The notes: generated from the letters alone by a model not told the origin. Positions 33,616 to 43,768 are shown, numbered from the stretch's first letter. The stretch is 64,000 nt of DNA from Paludibaculum sp. (GCA_029973955.1 JARKQJ010000190.1:1-64000), one strand, 5' to 3'. Made by a program: numbers and translations.

Positions 33616-35589
33616 TTACTTGAGGCGGGCTCCTACGGGGACGTCTTCCAGGAAAGCCGCCAGGACGGGCGGGGTGTCCTCGAGGGACGCCGCGACGATC
33701 ATGCCCTGGCTGGTGAGGCCGCGGAGCTTGCGGGGGGCGAGGTTGGCGACAATCACTACTTTGCGGCCAACGAGCTGTTCGGGCGAGTAGGCCTTGGCGA
33801 TGCCGGCAACGATGGTGCGGGGATTCTCTTCGGCCACGTCCACGGTAAGGTGGAGCAGCTTGTCGGCGCCCTTGACGGGCTCGGCGGTGAGGACCTTGGC
33901 GACGCGCAGGTCGACTTTGACGAAGTCGTCGATGGTGATTTCGGGAGCGAGCGGCGCCACACCGGGGGGCGGAGCCCAGGGCTGCTTCTCGGCTTCGGCC
34001 GGGACGTCGGCGGGGGCTTCGGTCTTGCCGAGCAGGACGTTGATGCGGTCCACTTCCATGTCGTCGATCTCCTGAATCCTTTCGATCACCTTGGCGGCCT
34101 CGAGGCGCGGGAAGACGGGGGCGATTTCGCCGATGGCCTGGCCGGCGGGGAGTTGGCCCCAGGCGAGCTGGTCGAGGCGGGTTTCGGCGATGGGTGTGGT
34201 CATTCCCAGTTGGGCCCAGATTTTGGCGGTGGCGTCGGGCATGACGGGGTGGAGCAGCGCGGTGGCGAGGCGGATGACCTCGGCGGCGGAATAGAGGATC
34301 TCGTCGAGCTTGGCCTGGGGCTCGGGGTGGTCCTTCTTGGCAAGGGCCCAGGGCTGGTAGGCGACGATTGCTTTGTCCACCGTGCCGATCAAGCCCCAGA
34401 GGGATTCGAGGGCGCGGTTGAACTCATATTTCTCGAACGACGCGCGGTAGGCGGCAACGGCTTCGGTGGCGGCGGCGGAGATTTCGGCCGCGCCTTGGGA
34501 GGCAGGGATGTTGCCGCCGCGATACTGGCGGATCATGGTGAGGGTGCGCGAGGCGAGGTTGCCGATGCCGTTGGCGAGGTCGGCGTTGATGCGCGTGATG
34601 AGCGAGTCGTAAGAGAAGTTGCCGTCCTGGCCGAAGGGGATGTCGCGGAGGAGGAAGTAGCGCACGGGGTCTGCGCCGATCACCTGGCGGAGCGGCTCGG
34701 GTCGGACGACGTTGCCGCGAGACTTGGACATCTTGACCTGGTCCTTGAGGATCCAGCCGTGGGCGACGATCTTCTTGGGCAAAGGCAGGTCGGCGGCCAT
34801 GAGGAAAGCGGGCCAGTAGATGGCGTGGAAGCGGAGAATGTCCTTGCCGATCAGGTGGAGGTCGGCCGGCCAGTAGTGTTCGTCACGGACGGCAGTGAGG
34901 TAGGAGATGAGCGCGTCGAACCAGACGTAGAAGACGTGGTGGCCGGCGACGGGGACAGGGATGCCCCACTGGAGGTTGGAGCGCGTGATGGAGAGGTCGC
35001 GCAGGCCGCCTTTGACGAACGAGACGATTTCGTTGCGGCGGTAGTCGGGGGTGACGAACTCGGGCTGCTCTTCGTAAAGCTTCAGGAGGCGGTCCTGGAA
35101 GGCGGAGAGCTTGAAGAAGTAGTTCTCTTCGGTGACGGTCTCGGTGGCGCGGCCGCAGTCGGGGCAGGGGTCGCCAGCCTCGGCGTCGTTGACGTAGAGT
35201 TCGCAATTGACGCAGTACTGGCCGGTGTAGGTGCCGGCGGTGATGTAGCCGTTGGCGCGGCAGCGCTCGAAGAGCCACTGGACGGTGGCGTGGTGGCGCG
35301 GGTCGGAGGTGCGGATGAAGCGGTAGGGCACCTCGAAGAGATCCCACTCGCGCTTGAACTCATTGGAGAGTTCGGTGGAGAAGTCGTAGGGCGACTGGCC
35401 TTTCTTGCGGGCGGCGCGCTCGACGTTCTGGCTGTGCTCGTCGGAGCCGGTGACCAGCAGGGTCTCCTTGCCGAGCATGGCCTGATAGCGGCGGATGGTG
35501 TCGGCGGCGAGGGTGCAGTAAGTGGTGCCGAGGTGCGGCGCGGAGTTGACGTAGTAGATGGGTGTGGTGAGGTAGAACTTCTCGCTCAT
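33616..35589 (-). CDS. metG: methionine--tRNA ligase
   Basis: 657 residues, class I aminoacyl-tRNA synthetase. HIGH signature appears as PHLGTTYC (residues about 18-25); KMSKSRGN is the second. A zinc knuckle (QYCVNCELYV ... DPCPDCGRATE) lies in the connective peptide, and the C-terminal about 110 residues are a tRNA-binding OB fold (IDDFVKVDLRVAKVLTAEPV, VGRKVVIVANLAPRKLRGLTSQGM). Complete length for this subtype. Its start overlaps the stop of larC by four bases, making it the last gene of the run ACT-sirtuin-larC-metG. Convergent to the hairpin array. Confidence 0.96.
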   Translation of the reverse strand: MSEKFYLTTPIYYVNSAPHLGTTYCTLAADTIRRYQAMLGKETLLVTGSDEHSQNVERAARKKGQSPYDFSTELSNEFKREWDLFEVPYRFIRTSDPRHHATVQWLFERCRANGYITAGTYTGQYCVNCELYVNDAEAGDPCPDCGRATETVTEENYFFKLSAFQDRLLKLYEEQPEFVTPDYRRNEIVSFVKGGLRDLSITRSNLQWGIPVPVAGHHVFYVWFDALISYLTAVRDEHYWPADLHLIGKDILRFHAIYWPAFLMAADLPLPKKIVAHGWILKDQVKMSKSRGNVVRPEPLRQVIGADPVRYFLLRDIPFGQDGNFSYDSLITRINADLANGIGNLASRTLTMIRQYRGGNIPASQGAAEISAAATEAVAAYRASFEKYEFNRALESLWGLIGTVDKAIVAYQPWALAKKDHPEPQAKLDEILYSAAEVIRLATALLHPVMPDATAKIWAQLGMTTPIAETRLDQLAWGQLPAGQAIGEIAPVFPRLEAAKVIERIQEIDDMEVDRINVLLGKTEAPADVPAEAEKQPWAPPPGVAPLAPEITIDDFVKVDLRVAKVLTAEPVKGADKLLHLTVDVAEENPRTIVAGIAKAYSPEQLVGRKVVIVANLAPRKLRGLTSQGMIVAASLEDTPPVLAAFLEDVPVGARLK

Positions 35590-36737
35590 TTGGAGCTCCC
35601 GTAAGCGGCAATGGCCGCGGCGAAGATTTCTTTGAGAGGCGTGCCGGAAACGGCGGCGAGCTGGCGGCAGTCCTCGAATTCGGGGGATGCGCCGGTGGGG
35701 GTGACCTTGACGCGCACGGCGCCGAAGGGGGTTTGGACTTCGACGTGATGGCGCGGCTGGACGCGGCGCTCGGCCTGGTGGATGCGGAGGCCGGCGGTGG
35801 AGGTTTCGGCGAAGAGGAGCGAGGCGAGGCGCTCCTGGTCCTGCGGGAGGGCGAGGACGGAGAGGCGCGCGGCGGGGCGCTGCTTCTTCATGAAGATGGG
35901 CTCGAGGGTGACGTCGAGGGCGCCAGCGGAGAGGAGTCGCTCGGTGGCGTAGCCGAGGATTTCGGGGGTGGAATTGTCGATGTTGGCTTCGATGACGGAG
36001 ATGAGGGTGGCTTCGGCGGCGCCGCTGGATTCGCCGATGAGGACGCGGACGACGTTGGGGGTGCCGGGGAAGTCCTTGGTGCCGGCGCCAAAGCCGGAGC
36101 GCTCAATGGTGAGGGCGGGCATGGCCCCGAAGCCGCGGGAGAGAGCGGCGAGGAGAGCGGCGCCGGTGGGGGTGGTGAGTTCGGTTTGGGGACCGCGGGC
36201 GTAGGCTGGGATGCCTTTGAGCAGAAGCGCCGTGGCGGGAGTGGGCACAGGCATGACGCCGTGGTCGGCCTCAATGGTGCCGGAGCCTGTATTGACTGCG
36301 GAGGCGTAGACGGCCTCGACGCCGAGGAGGTGGAGGCCGAGGCAGGCGCCGACGATGTCGCAGATGGAGTCGATGGCGCCGACTTCGTGGAAGTGCACCT
36401 TTTCGATGGAAGTACCGTGAACGGAGGCTTCGGCGGCGCCGAGTGTTTCAAACACTTTGATGGCGTTTTGTTTGACTGGTTCGGGCAGCGCGGCGGCCTC
36501 GATCATCTTGACGATGTGGGGGAGGTGGCGGTGCTTCTTCTGGTCTTCGAACTCGACGAGGAAGCGGGTGGCGGCGATGCCCTGGCGCTTGGTCTTTTCG
36601 ATGGAGAAGCGCGCACCGGTGGCGAGCGAGTCGAGCCCGGCGGTGAGGGAGTCGAAACTGGCGCCGGCATCGATCAAAGAGGCGACGGTCATATCGCCGG
36701 CGATGCCGGAAAAGGCGTCAAAGTATGCGATTTTCAT
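35586..36737 (-). CDS. larC: nickel-pincer cofactor biosynthesis protein LarC
   Basis: 383 residues. LarC inserts nickel into the pyridinium dithiocarboxylate of the NPN cofactor using CTP. Seen: MKIAYFDAFSGIAGDM, then VHGTSIEKVHFHEVGAIDSICDIVGA (conserved His/Asp metal site), ALLLKGIPAY and LTTPTGAALLAALS. Unlike the Lactiplantibacillus gene, which needs a frameshift to make one protein from LarC1 and LarC2, this is one uninterrupted frame. It lies between the sirtuin gene and metG with four-base overlaps at both ends. LarB is 30 kb away; LarE and LarA are not in the window. Confidence 0.93.
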   Translation of the reverse strand: MKIAYFDAFSGIAGDMTVASLIDAGASFDSLTAGLDSLATGARFSIEKTKRQGIAATRFLVEFEDQKKHRHLPHIVKMIEAAALPEPVKQNAIKVFETLGAAEASVHGTSIEKVHFHEVGAIDSICDIVGACLGLHLLGVEAVYASAVNTGSGTIEADHGVMPVPTPATALLLKGIPAYARGPQTELTTPTGAALLAALSRGFGAMPALTIERSGFGAGTKDFPGTPNVVRVLIGESSGAAEATLISVIEANIDNSTPEILGYATERLLSAGALDVTLEPIFMKKQRPAARLSVLALPQDQERLASLLFAETSTAGLRIHQAERRVQPRHHVEVQTPFGAVRVKVTPTGASPEFEDCRQLAAVSGTPLKEIFAAAIAAYGSSK

Positions 36738-37483
36738 GAGTCGATCAATTGCGGAAGGATTTCGCCGGAGGCACCGCGGAGCGAGAGGTCGGCCGAGCCG
36801 CTGAGCGGTGTTTCCTCCATGTTAATTTCGATGAGCCGCGCGCCGTGGCGCTGGGCGAGAGGCGCGAGGGAGGCGGCGGGGTAGACGACGGCGCTGGTGC
36901 CGACGATGAGAAAGAGATCGCAGTCGCGGGCGGCGTTTTCGGCCTGCTCCCAGGTGAGGGTGGGGAGAGATTCGCCGAACCAGACGACGCCGGGGCGGAG
37001 CAGGCCGCCGCAGGGGCAGCGGGGCGGGAGTTCGGGGAGCGGGACGCGGAAGTCGGATTGGATTTTATTGCAGGAGAGGCAGAGGGTCCACCAGATGTCG
37101 CCGTGGATTTTGAGGATGCGTTGGGAGCCGGCGCGGTTGTGGAGGCCGTCGACGTTCTGGGTGATGAGGATGAAGCGGTCCTGGAGGCGCTGCTCGAGTT
37201 GGGCGAGGGAGAAGTGACCGAGATTGGGTTTGACCTGGGCAATGAGGGAGCGGCGCCAGTCGTACCACTCCCAGCAGAGCTTGGGGTTGGCGTGGAAGGC
37301 TTCGGGGGTGGCGAGCTGTTCGGGCTTGAAGTCGCGCCAGAGGCCGCCGGGTCCGCGGAAGGTGGGCACGCCGCTCTCAGCGGAGGTGCCGGCCCCGGAG
37401 AGGACGGTGACGCGCGAGGCTTCGCGCAGCCAGGCGCGCGCCTGGGCGAGTTGATCCTGCACGCTGGGTTGGGTCGGGGTCAA
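36734..37483 (-). CDS. cobB: NAD-dependent deacylase (sirtuin, CobB-type)
   Basis: 249 residues. Sirtuin signature GAGTSAESGVPTFRG binds NAD; TQNVDGLH and the catalytic His127 in KIHGD follow. The zinc Cys residues are Cys135, Cys138, Cys156 and Cys158. The Tyr74-x-x-Arg77 pair in WEWYDWRR is the class III hallmark that recognises succinyl- or malonyl-lysine, so desuccinylase activity is likely. The stop and start overlap neighbours by four bases. Sirtuins deacylate metabolic enzymes and may act on proteins such as synthetases; a link with metG is untested. Confidence 0.92.
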   Translation of the reverse strand: MTPTQPSVQDQLAQARAWLREASRVTVLSGAGTSAESGVPTFRGPGGLWRDFKPEQLATPEAFHANPKLCWEWYDWRRSLIAQVKPNLGHFSLAQLEQRLQDRFILITQNVDGLHNRAGSQRILKIHGDIWWTLCLSCNKIQSDFRVPLPELPPRCPCGGLLRPGVVWFGESLPTLTWEQAENAARDCDLFLIVGTSAVVYPAASLAPLAQRHGARLIEINMEETPLSGSADLSLRGASGEILPQLIDS

Positions 37484-37857
37484 ATCTCATTATGACCCGC
37501 AGCGCGCAGGGCCTGCAGAGCGGCATCGATTTTGACGGCTGGAACGAGGACCCAATCGGTGTCGTAGGTGGAGAGGGCGAAGATGGGGACCTGGGCCTCG
37601 GCAAGTGGATTCAGGAAGGACGACAGGATTCCGGTGAGGGTGAAAGGGAAGGGGCCGCGGAGTTCGAGGCAGGCCCAGCCGCGCTCGGCCTGCGCGTTTT
37701 CAGGAACGCAGGCGGCTTCGGAGACGATGGAGAGTTCGGCGGGGGTGCGGGTGATGCTGGAGAAGGGGCTTTGGGCGGCCCAGACGGGGATTGGCGCATC
37801 CGGGGCCAGGCGGCAGACGGCGAACTCGCCGGGATGACGGCGGAAGGAGAGTCCCAT
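37480..37857 (-). CDS. ACT-domain protein
   Basis: 125 residues with two ACT-like halves as in the ACT_7/CASTOR group: residues about 10-55 (GEFAVCRLAPDAPIPVWAAQ) and about 65-125 (CLELRGPFPFTLTGILSSFLNPLAEAQVPIFALSTYDTDWVLV). The pattern FTLTGILSSFLNPLA is the usual helix of these small amino-acid-binding regulators. First gene of the run with cobB, larC and metG; stop overlaps the sirtuin start by four bases. It probably senses an amino acid; which one is unknown. Confidence 0.88.
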   Translation of the reverse strand: MGLSFRRHPGEFAVCRLAPDAPIPVWAAQSPFSSITRTPAELSIVSEAACVPENAQAERGWACLELRGPFPFTLTGILSSFLNPLAEAQVPIFALSTYDTDWVLVPAVKIDAALQALRAAGHNEI

Positions 37858-37895
37858 GGCGACAGGGTAGCAGGGCGCGGCGGCGCGGGCGGGTA

Positions 37896-37901
37896 TATAC
37901 T
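37896..37901 (+). promoter_or_regulatory. -10-like TATACT before the DUF1549/DUF1553 gene
   Basis: TATACT lies 21 bases before the ATG at 37923, within GTATATACTAG. It would initiate the two-gene module reading right. No -35 is obvious. Confidence 0.4.
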
Positions 37902-37922
37902 AGCTCTCAACTGGGATACTCG

Positions 37923-40859
37923 ATGCGATTTCCAATTCTCTGGGTTTTGCTTGCCGTGACCGTGCACGGCGCCGCTCCGGACTTCCAAAAAGAGGTGCGG
38001 CCGATCCTGTCGGACAACTGTTTCCACTGCCACGGCAACGACCGCACAACGCGGATGGCCGGGATGCGTCTGGACACGAAGGAAGGCGCGTTCCAGAAAC
38101 GGCCGAATGGCGTGCCGGTGGTGGCGGGTGACGCGGCAAAATCGCTGATCATTCAACGCATCACTGCCAAGGACCCGGCGCGGCGGATGCCTCCGGCCGC
38201 GGCGCACAAGACTCTGTCGGCGGAGCAGGTGAAGACGCTGACGGCGTGGATTCAGGCGGGCGCGCCCTGGAAGGAGCACTGGGCTTTCACGGCGCCGGTG
38301 CGGCCGCAGCCCCCGGCGGTGGGCGACGCGGCGTGGGCGAAGAACGCGGTGGACCAGTTCATTCTGGCGCGTCTGGAGAAAGAAGGATTGAAGCCAGCGG
38401 CGGAGGCATCGCGGCGAACGCTGGCGCGGCGGCTGGCATTCGACTTGACGGGATTGCCGCCGCATCCAAAGGATGTGGAGGAGTTCTCGGCTTCGAAGGA
38501 TCCGAAGGCGTATGAAGCGCTGGTGGAGAAGTATCTGGCAACGCCGCAGTATGGCGAGCACCGGGCGCGGTTCTGGCTGGACGCGGCGCGCTACGGGGAC
38601 ACGCACGGGATTCACATCGACAACTATCGCGACATCTGGCCGTATCGCGATTGGGTGATCAAAGCCTACAACGACAACATGCCGTTTGACCGCTTCACGC
38701 GCGAACAGTTGGCCGGCGACCTGCTGCCGAACCCGACGCTGGAGCAGCGCATTGCGACAGGGTTCCAGCGCTGCAACGTGACGACGAACGAAGCGGGCGT
38801 GATTATCGATGAGATCGAGGCGATGTATGCGAAGGACCGCGCGGACACGATCGGCGCGGTGTACCTGGGATTGACGGTGGGCTGCGCCACTTGCCACGAC
38901 CACAAGTTCGACCCGATTCCGCAGAAGGACTTCTACGCGATGACGGCGTTCTTCCGGAACACGACGCAGCACGCGATGGACGGCAATGTGTCAGACACGC
39001 CGCCGATCGCGGTGGTGCCGGCGCCGGCGGACCGCGCGCGGTGGGATGCGATTCTGGCGCGGGAGAAGGTGCTGCGGTCGCTGATCGCGCAGAAGCCGAA
39101 GGCCGCCAACGACGCGCAGGGCGACCTGTTCCGGCTGGAGTTGAACGGGCGGATCGGCGCCGTGACGCCGGCCGGACCGGAGGTGGTTCCGTTCCAGACG
39201 GGCGTGTCGCTGGGCGGGGCGCAGGATGCGAACGGGATGGCGGTGTACTTCGACAAGGCGTCGCTGGAACTGCCGAACATCGCGTCGATCGATACGGCGA
39301 CGCCGTTCTCGGTGAGCACGACGTTCTACTTCCCGAAGGGTGAAGAGTATTACCTGATCGCGGCGCAGCAGGACAGCAAAGACAAGGGGCGCGGCTGGAA
39401 CCTGTTCGTTTCGGCGCGCATTCCGGGGGCGCGGTTTTACGGCGACGACGGCAAGAGCGTGGAGATCCGCGCGGGCCATCTGGATCAGTTGGTGCCAGGC
39501 TCGTGGAACCGTCTGGAGATGCACTACGACGGCACGGGTGAGGCGCTGGGCGTGCGACTGCTGGTGAACGGGCAGGAGGTGAATCCGCAGCGGAACTCGA
39601 AGGCGAAGATCCAGGGGTCGATCAAGAACGCCGCACCGCTGAAGCTGGGTAATCCGACGAGGCCGCTGGACGGCGCGATCTCAGAGCTGCGCGTGTACAA
39701 GCCTGTGCTGACGGCGGAAGAGGCGGAGTTGCACGAACTGGAGATGGAGAAGCGGGCGATCCGCTGGCGCGGCACCGTGACGCTGGTGATGGAAGAGCGC
39801 ACGGATCAGAAGCCGTATGCGCACCGGCTCTACCGCGGGATGTACGATGCGCCGAGGGAGAAGCTGGAGGCGAACACGCCGTCGGTGCTGCCGCCGATGG
39901 CGGCGTCGCTGCCGCACAACCGGCTGGGGCTGGCCGAGTGGCTGGTATCAGCGGAGAACCCGCTGACGGCGCGCGTGACGGTGAACCGCTTCTGGCAGGA
40001 GCTGTTCGGCACGGGCCTGGTGAAGACATCGGAAGATTTCGGCTCACAGGGCGAGGCTCCGGTGAACCAGGAGTTGCTGGACTGGCTGGCGGTGGAGTTC
40101 CGCGAGTCGGGCTGGGATACGAAGCACATGATGCGGCTGCTGGTGACTTCGGCGGCGTACCGGCAATCGGCGGAAGCGACGCCGGAGAAACTGGAGAAGG
40201 ACCCGGGCAACCGGCTTCTGTCGCGCGGGCCGCGGTTCCGGCTGGATGGTGAAGTGATTCGAGACGCGGCGCTGGCGGCGTCGGGGCTGCTGGTGGAGGA
40301 AGTGGGCGGGCCGAGCGTGAAGCCCTATCAGCCGTCGGGCATCTGGGAGACGGTGGCGATGGAGAGCAGCGACACGCGGTTCTACAAACAGGACACGGGG
40401 GAAAAGCTGTACCGGCGGTCTCTGTACACGTTCTGGAAGAGGTCGGCGCCGCCGGCTTCGATGGAGATCTTCAACGCGCCGACGCGCGAGACGTGCACGG
40501 TGCGGCGGGAGCGGACGAACACGCCGCTGCAGGCGCTGGTGACGATGAACGATCCGCAGTTTGTGGAAGCGGCGCGGGCGCTGGCGTCGAGGACGCTGGG
40601 CGAGCCGGCGCTGGAGACCCGGCTGGACACGATGGCGGAGCGGCTGCTTTCGCGTCCGCTGCAAGAGCGCGAGCGGACGGTGCTGCGGGCGTCGTACCGC
40701 GAGTTTCTGCGCTACTACGACACGAATCCGGAGCAGGCGAAGAAGCTGATCGCCACGGGCGAATCGAAAGCTCCGGAGCAGGCCAACGCGGCCGAACTCG
40801 CCTCACTGACGATGGTGGCGAGCCAGATTCTGAACCTCGACGAGGCCCTTTCGAAATGA
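37923..40859 (+). CDS. PSCyt1/DUF1549/DUF1553 (planctomycete-type cytochrome) protein
   Basis: 978 residues, exported (signal [16 protein letters not shown]). A cytochrome-like PSCyt1 segment binds heme through CFHCHG (Cys33, Cys36, His37). DUF1549 (PSCyt2) spans about 130-330, including [32 protein letters not shown] and [16 protein letters not shown], which gives a second CxxCH. A LamG-like beta domain lies at about 430-600 ([20 protein letters not shown]). DUF1553 (PSD1) forms the C-terminus, with [29 protein letters not shown] cut as [11 protein letters not shown] and [17 protein letters not shown]. Biochemical role is unknown; polysaccharide degradation is suspected. Coupled to the next gene by ATGA. 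Confidence 0.92.
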   Translation: MRFPILWVLLAVTVHGAAPDFQKEVRPILSDNCFHCHGNDRTTRMAGMRLDTKEGAFQKRPNGVPVVAGDAAKSLIIQRITAKDPARRMPPAAAHKTLSAEQVKTLTAWIQAGAPWKEHWAFTAPVRPQPPAVGDAAWAKNAVDQFILARLEKEGLKPAAEASRRTLARRLAFDLTGLPPHPKDVEEFSASKDPKAYEALVEKYLATPQYGEHRARFWLDAARYGDTHGIHIDNYRDIWPYRDWVIKAYNDNMPFDRFTREQLAGDLLPNPTLEQRIATGFQRCNVTTNEAGVIIDEIEAMYAKDRADTIGAVYLGLTVGCATCHDHKFDPIPQKDFYAMTAFFRNTTQHAMDGNVSDTPPIAVVPAPADRARWDAILAREKVLRSLIAQKPKAANDAQGDLFRLELNGRIGAVTPAGPEVVPFQTGVSLGGAQDANGMAVYFDKASLELPNIASIDTATPFSVSTTFYFPKGEEYYLIAAQQDSKDKGRGWNLFVSARIPGARFYGDDGKSVEIRAGHLDQLVPGSWNRLEMHYDGTGEALGVRLLVNGQEVNPQRNSKAKIQGSIKNAAPLKLGNPTRPLDGAISELRVYKPVLTAEEAELHELEMEKRAIRWRGTVTLVMEERTDQKPYAHRLYRGMYDAPREKLEANTPSVLPPMAASLPHNRLGLAEWLVSAENPLTARVTVNRFWQELFGTGLVKTSEDFGSQGEAPVNQELLDWLAVEFRESGWDTKHMMRLLVTSAAYRQSAEATPEKLEKDPGNRLLSRGPRFRLDGEVIRDAALAASGLLVEEVGGPSVKPYQPSGIWETVAMESSDTRFYKQDTGEKLYRRSLYTFWKRSAPPASMEIFNAPTRETCTVRRERTNTPLQALVTMNDPQFVEAARALASRTLGEPALETRLDTMAERLLSRPLQERERTVLRASYREFLRYYDTNPEQAKKLIATGESKAPEQANAAELASLTMVASQILNLDEALSK

Positions 40860-42289
40860 GAAACGATCTGCTGCCCACGCTCGGCCAACTTTCGCGCAGG
40901 CGCCTGCTGGCACGCGGCGCACAGGGCTTCGGAGCGCTGGCGCTGAGTGAACTGCTAGGCGCGGAGACGCGTCCGACGCTGCCGCACTTTCCGCCCAAGG
41001 CGAAGCGCGCGATCTACCTGCACATGGTGGGCGCGCCGCCACAACTGGAGACGTTCGACTACAAGCCGAAGATGCAGGAGTGGTTCGACAAGGATCTGCC
41101 GGACTCCATCCGGCAAGGGCAGCGTCTGACGACGATGACGTCGGGGCAGAGCCGGTTTCCGATCGCGCCATCGGTATTCAAGTTCGCCAAGCACGGCCAG
41201 AGTGGCGCGGAGGTGAGCGAACTGCTGCCGAACATGGCGAAGATGGTGGACGATATTGCCATCATCCGCTCGATGCACACGGAGGCGATCAACCACGAGC
41301 CGGCGATGACGTTCATTCAGACCGGGTTCATGATCGCGGGCAAGCCGTGCATCGGGTCGTGGCTGGCGTACGGGCTGGGGTCGATGAACAAGGATCTACC
41401 GACGTTCGTGGTGCTGAACGCGTCGCATTCAAATCCGAAGGCGAACGTGCAGGCGATTTCGGCGCGGCTGTGGTCGTCGGGCTTTCTGTCGGGCGAGTAT
41501 TCGGGGGTGGCGCTGCGGTCAGGCGGCGATCCGGTGCTGTTCATCAACAACCCCGATGGCGTACCGCCGGAGATGCGGCGCAAGATGCTGGACGGGCTGG
41601 CTGAGCTGAACCGGATGGAAGACCAGCGGCTGCACGACCCGGAGACGCGGGTGCGGATCGAGCAGTATGAGATGGCGTACCGGATGCAGGCGTCGGTGCC
41701 GGAGTTGACCGATCTCTCGAAGGAGAGCGAGGTGACGAAGAAGATGTACGGCGACGACGTAAACAAGCCGGGGACTTTCGCCTACTCCGCATTGATGGCG
41801 CGGAGGCTGGTGGAACGCGGCGTGCGGTTCGTACAGCTCTACCACCGCGGCTGGGACGTGCACGGCAATCTGCCGGAGGTGCTGCCTTCGCAATGCAAAG
41901 ACGTGGACCAGGCGAGCTATGCGCTGGTGCAGGATTTGAAGCAGCGCGGGCTGTTGGACGACACGCTGGTGATCTGGGGCGGTGAGTTCGGACGGACGAT
42001 CTACTCACAAGGCAAGCTGACGCCGAAGGACTACGGGCGCGACCACCACCCGCGCTGCTTTTCGCTGTGGCTGGCGGGCGCGGGCGTGAAGGGCGGCACG
42101 GTGTACGGCGAGACGGACGATTTCAGTTACAACATCGTGCGTGACCCGGTGCACGTGCGAGACCTGCAGGCAACGCTGCTCAACCGCTTCGGCATCGATC
42201 ACGAGCGGTTCACGTACAAGTACCAGGGGCTGGCGCAGCGGCTGACAGGGGTGGAAAAGGCCACGGTGGTGAAGGGGATCCTGAGCTAG
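40856..42289 (+). CDS. DUF1501 protein, Tat-exported
   Basis: 477 residues. A Tat signal ([19 protein letters not shown]) heads a DUF1501 domain, a sulfatase-like alkaline-phosphatase fold: [55 protein letters not shown]-type pattern in [16 protein letters not shown] and [22 protein letters not shown]. Partner of the preceding DUF1549/DUF1553 protein; the pair is strongly linked in planctomycetes and Acidobacteriota. Start overlaps the previous stop by four bases. The frame upstream to 40493 is open but is shadow of the preceding gene. Substrate unknown. Confidence 0.92.
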   Translation: MRNDLLPTLGQLSRRRLLARGAQGFGALALSELLGAETRPTLPHFPPKAKRAIYLHMVGAPPQLETFDYKPKMQEWFDKDLPDSIRQGQRLTTMTSGQSRFPIAPSVFKFAKHGQSGAEVSELLPNMAKMVDDIAIIRSMHTEAINHEPAMTFIQTGFMIAGKPCIGSWLAYGLGSMNKDLPTFVVLNASHSNPKANVQAISARLWSSGFLSGEYSGVALRSGGDPVLFINNPDGVPPEMRRKMLDGLAELNRMEDQRLHDPETRVRIEQYEMAYRMQASVPELTDLSKESEVTKKMYGDDVNKPGTFAYSALMARRLVERGVRFVQLYHRGWDVHGNLPEVLPSQCKDVDQASYALVQDLKQRGLLDDTLVIWGGEFGRTIYSQGKLTPKDYGRDHHPRCFSLWLAGAGVKGGTVYGETDDFSYNIVRDPVHVRDLQATLLNRFGIDHERFTYKYQGLAQRLTGVEKATVVKGILS

Positions 42290-42300
42290 GCGCCGCGAAG

Positions 42301-42816
42301 CTAGACTTCGCCGACGTAGGCAAGGTCGTCGACGCGGAGATCACTGAGCAGGCCCCACTGGCGTGCCTCGCGGCTGCGGCTCTCGCGCATCGAGTCGCGC
42401 TGCGGCGGCGGGATGGCTGGCCACTTCGCATCTTCCTTTTCCACGCGGCATTCGAAGAGGCGTTCCTCGATGCCGGAGAGCATGGTGAGGCGCTCCATAG
42501 TGGTGACTCGGCCTTCGGCGGCCACGCGCAAGGCCATGCCGACGACGAAGCCGAGGCGGTTCTGCACGCCGCGGCGCTTGGCTTCAGCGACGAGCCATTC
42601 CCAGTCGAGATGTTCGAAGCGGAGGACGAGCCAGGGCAGAGCTTCGATGACGCGCTCTTCCAGCCGCTCACAGGCCAGGGAGGCCATCAGCACGATGCCC
42701 GGATCCTGAAGAAACTCGCGCTCCATCTCTGTGAAGAGGTTCACGAAGCCGGGGTAGCCCAAAGCTCCGAGGGCGTCGCGCAGGGCTCTGGATCGCGCTT
42801 CGTCTTTCTTGCTCAC
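42301..42816 (-). CDS. hypothetical protein
   Basis: 171 residues, no family recognised. The sequence is mostly helical and acidic/basic (EEARSRALRDALGALGY-like start, FVNLFTEMEREFLQDPG, LACERLEERVIEALPWLVLRF, LVAEAKRRGVQNRLGF). This resembles a helical-repeat or Armadillo-like scaffold. GTG start is 6 bases after a TAGATT box. It converges on the DUF1501 gene, 11 bases apart. Cytoplasmic, function unknown. Confidence 0.7.
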   Translation of the reverse strand: MSKKDEARSRALRDALGALGYPGFVNLFTEMEREFLQDPGIVLMASLACERLEERVIEALPWLVLRFEHLDWEWLVAEAKRRGVQNRLGFVVGMALRVAAEGRVTTMERLTMLSGIEERLFECRVEKEDAKWPAIPPPQRDSMRESRSREARQWGLLSDLRVDDLAYVGEV

Positions 42817-42822
42817 CGTAAT

Positions 42823-42828
42823 AATCTA
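42823..42828 (-). promoter_or_regulatory. -10-like hexamer TAGATT before the 171-residue gene
   Basis: On the minus strand TAGATT ends six bases before the GTG at 42816, repeating the spacing seen at 440 and 17298. Confidence 0.33.
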
Positions 42829-42922
42829 CCAACAGCGGGGGTGGCGGCAAAAGCCAGGGGTGCAGGAAGATGGAAAACAGGCTGAACTTCATGAGTAGAA
42901 TCAGAACAGGAGGGCGATCGGA

Positions 42923-43744
42923 ATGATGATGAGACATTGGGCGCCGGCCCTGGTAATGGCGTTAGCGGTTGGGTTCACCGGCTGCGCGAAGAAATCAGAA
43001 CAGGCTGACGCGCAACAGAAGCTGGAAGAGGCGCAAAAGCAACTGGCGGAGGCGCAGAAGCAGGTGGACGCCGCCAAGGTGGCCGCGGAGAAGAGCGGCG
43101 CGGCGGCACAGCCGGGCGGCAGCGCTCAGGGAACGCAGCCGGGCGGCGCGCAGCAGGGTTCCGGCTGGTCCTCAGGCGCACCGGGCCAGCCCGCACAGAA
43201 GGCTCCGGCGGAGCCGCCGAAGCCGAAGGTGGTGACGATTCCGGCGGGTACGACCCTCGCGGTGCGCATCGTCACGGGTCTGACGACAAAGACAGCGCAG
43301 AACGGCACGCCGTTCTCGGCTACGCTGCAGGAGCCGCTGAGCGTGGACGGGGAACTGATCGCCGCGAAGGGCGCTGAAGTGGACGGCGTAGTGGTGCTGA
43401 GCGATCCGGGCGGGAAGGTGAAGGGGAAAGCCAGCATCTCCGTGGCGCTGAAGACGCTGAACAGCCAATACGGCAAGCTGGGCATCACCACCGGAAACGT
43501 GGGTGCGGAAGCCAAGAGCACGGTAAAGAAGGACGTGACGCGCGGCGCCATCATGACGGGCGCGGGCGCGGCTATCGGGGCTATCGCCGGCGGCGGCAAA
43601 GGCGCGGCCATCGGCGCGGGCATCGGCGGCGCGGCGGGCGTGGGCACGGCCATGGCCACGAAGGGCGCGCCGGCCGAGATCCCCTCTGAGAGCCTATTGA
43701 CGTTCAAGCTTTCGTCGCCGGTGACGGTGACGCTTCAGAAATAG
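42923..43744 (+). CDS. glycine-zipper lipoprotein
   Basis: 273 residues. Lipoprotein signal: hydrophobic MALAVGFTGC with lipobox FTGC (Cys about 21). A charged coiled-coil (KLEEAQKQLAEAQKQVDAAK) and a Gly/Gln/Pro-rich linker lead to a beta domain (TIPAGTTLAVRIVTGLTTKT, GELIAAKGAEVDGVVVLSD). Near the C-terminus is a glycine-zipper segment (GAIMTGAGAAIGAIAGGGKG, AAIGAGIGGAAGVGTAM). It probably attaches to a membrane and associates through the zipper. AGGAGGG precedes the ATG. A terminator follows. Confidence 0.85.
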   Translation: MMMRHWAPALVMALAVGFTGCAKKSEQADAQQKLEEAQKQLAEAQKQVDAAKVAAEKSGAAAQPGGSAQGTQPGGAQQGSGWSSGAPGQPAQKAPAEPPKPKVVTIPAGTTLAVRIVTGLTTKTAQNGTPFSATLQEPLSVDGELIAAKGAEVDGVVVLSDPGGKVKGKASISVALKTLNSQYGKLGITTGNVGAEAKSTVKKDVTRGAIMTGAGAAIGAIAGGGKGAAIGAGIGGAAGVGTAMATKGAPAEIPSESLLTFKLSSPVTVTLQK

Positions 43745-43749
43745 CAAGA

Positions 43750-43768
43750 GCGGCCCACGGAGGGCCGC
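43750..43768. other. perfect hairpin downstream of the lipoprotein gene
   Basis: GCGGCCC-ACGGA-GGGCCGC, 7 bp stem with a 5-base loop, 5 bases after the stop. No U-tract follows, so it may protect the mRNA end rather than terminate. Confidence 0.55.

Noticed and set aside
33130-35604. Long plus-strand open frame over the hairpin array and metG
   Set aside because: It is the antisense shadow of metG and of a repeat without stop codons. Its translation is Gly/Asp/Val-rich with no fold-like pattern, and metG is fully supported on the other strand.
35586-36737. Programmed frameshift in larC
   Set aside because: Unlike the Lactiplantibacillus gene, the frame is continuous over the whole LarC length.
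37611-38972. Minus-strand open frame opposite the cytochrome gene
   Set aside because: Arg/His-rich antisense; the plus strand has CxxCH motifs and DUF1549.
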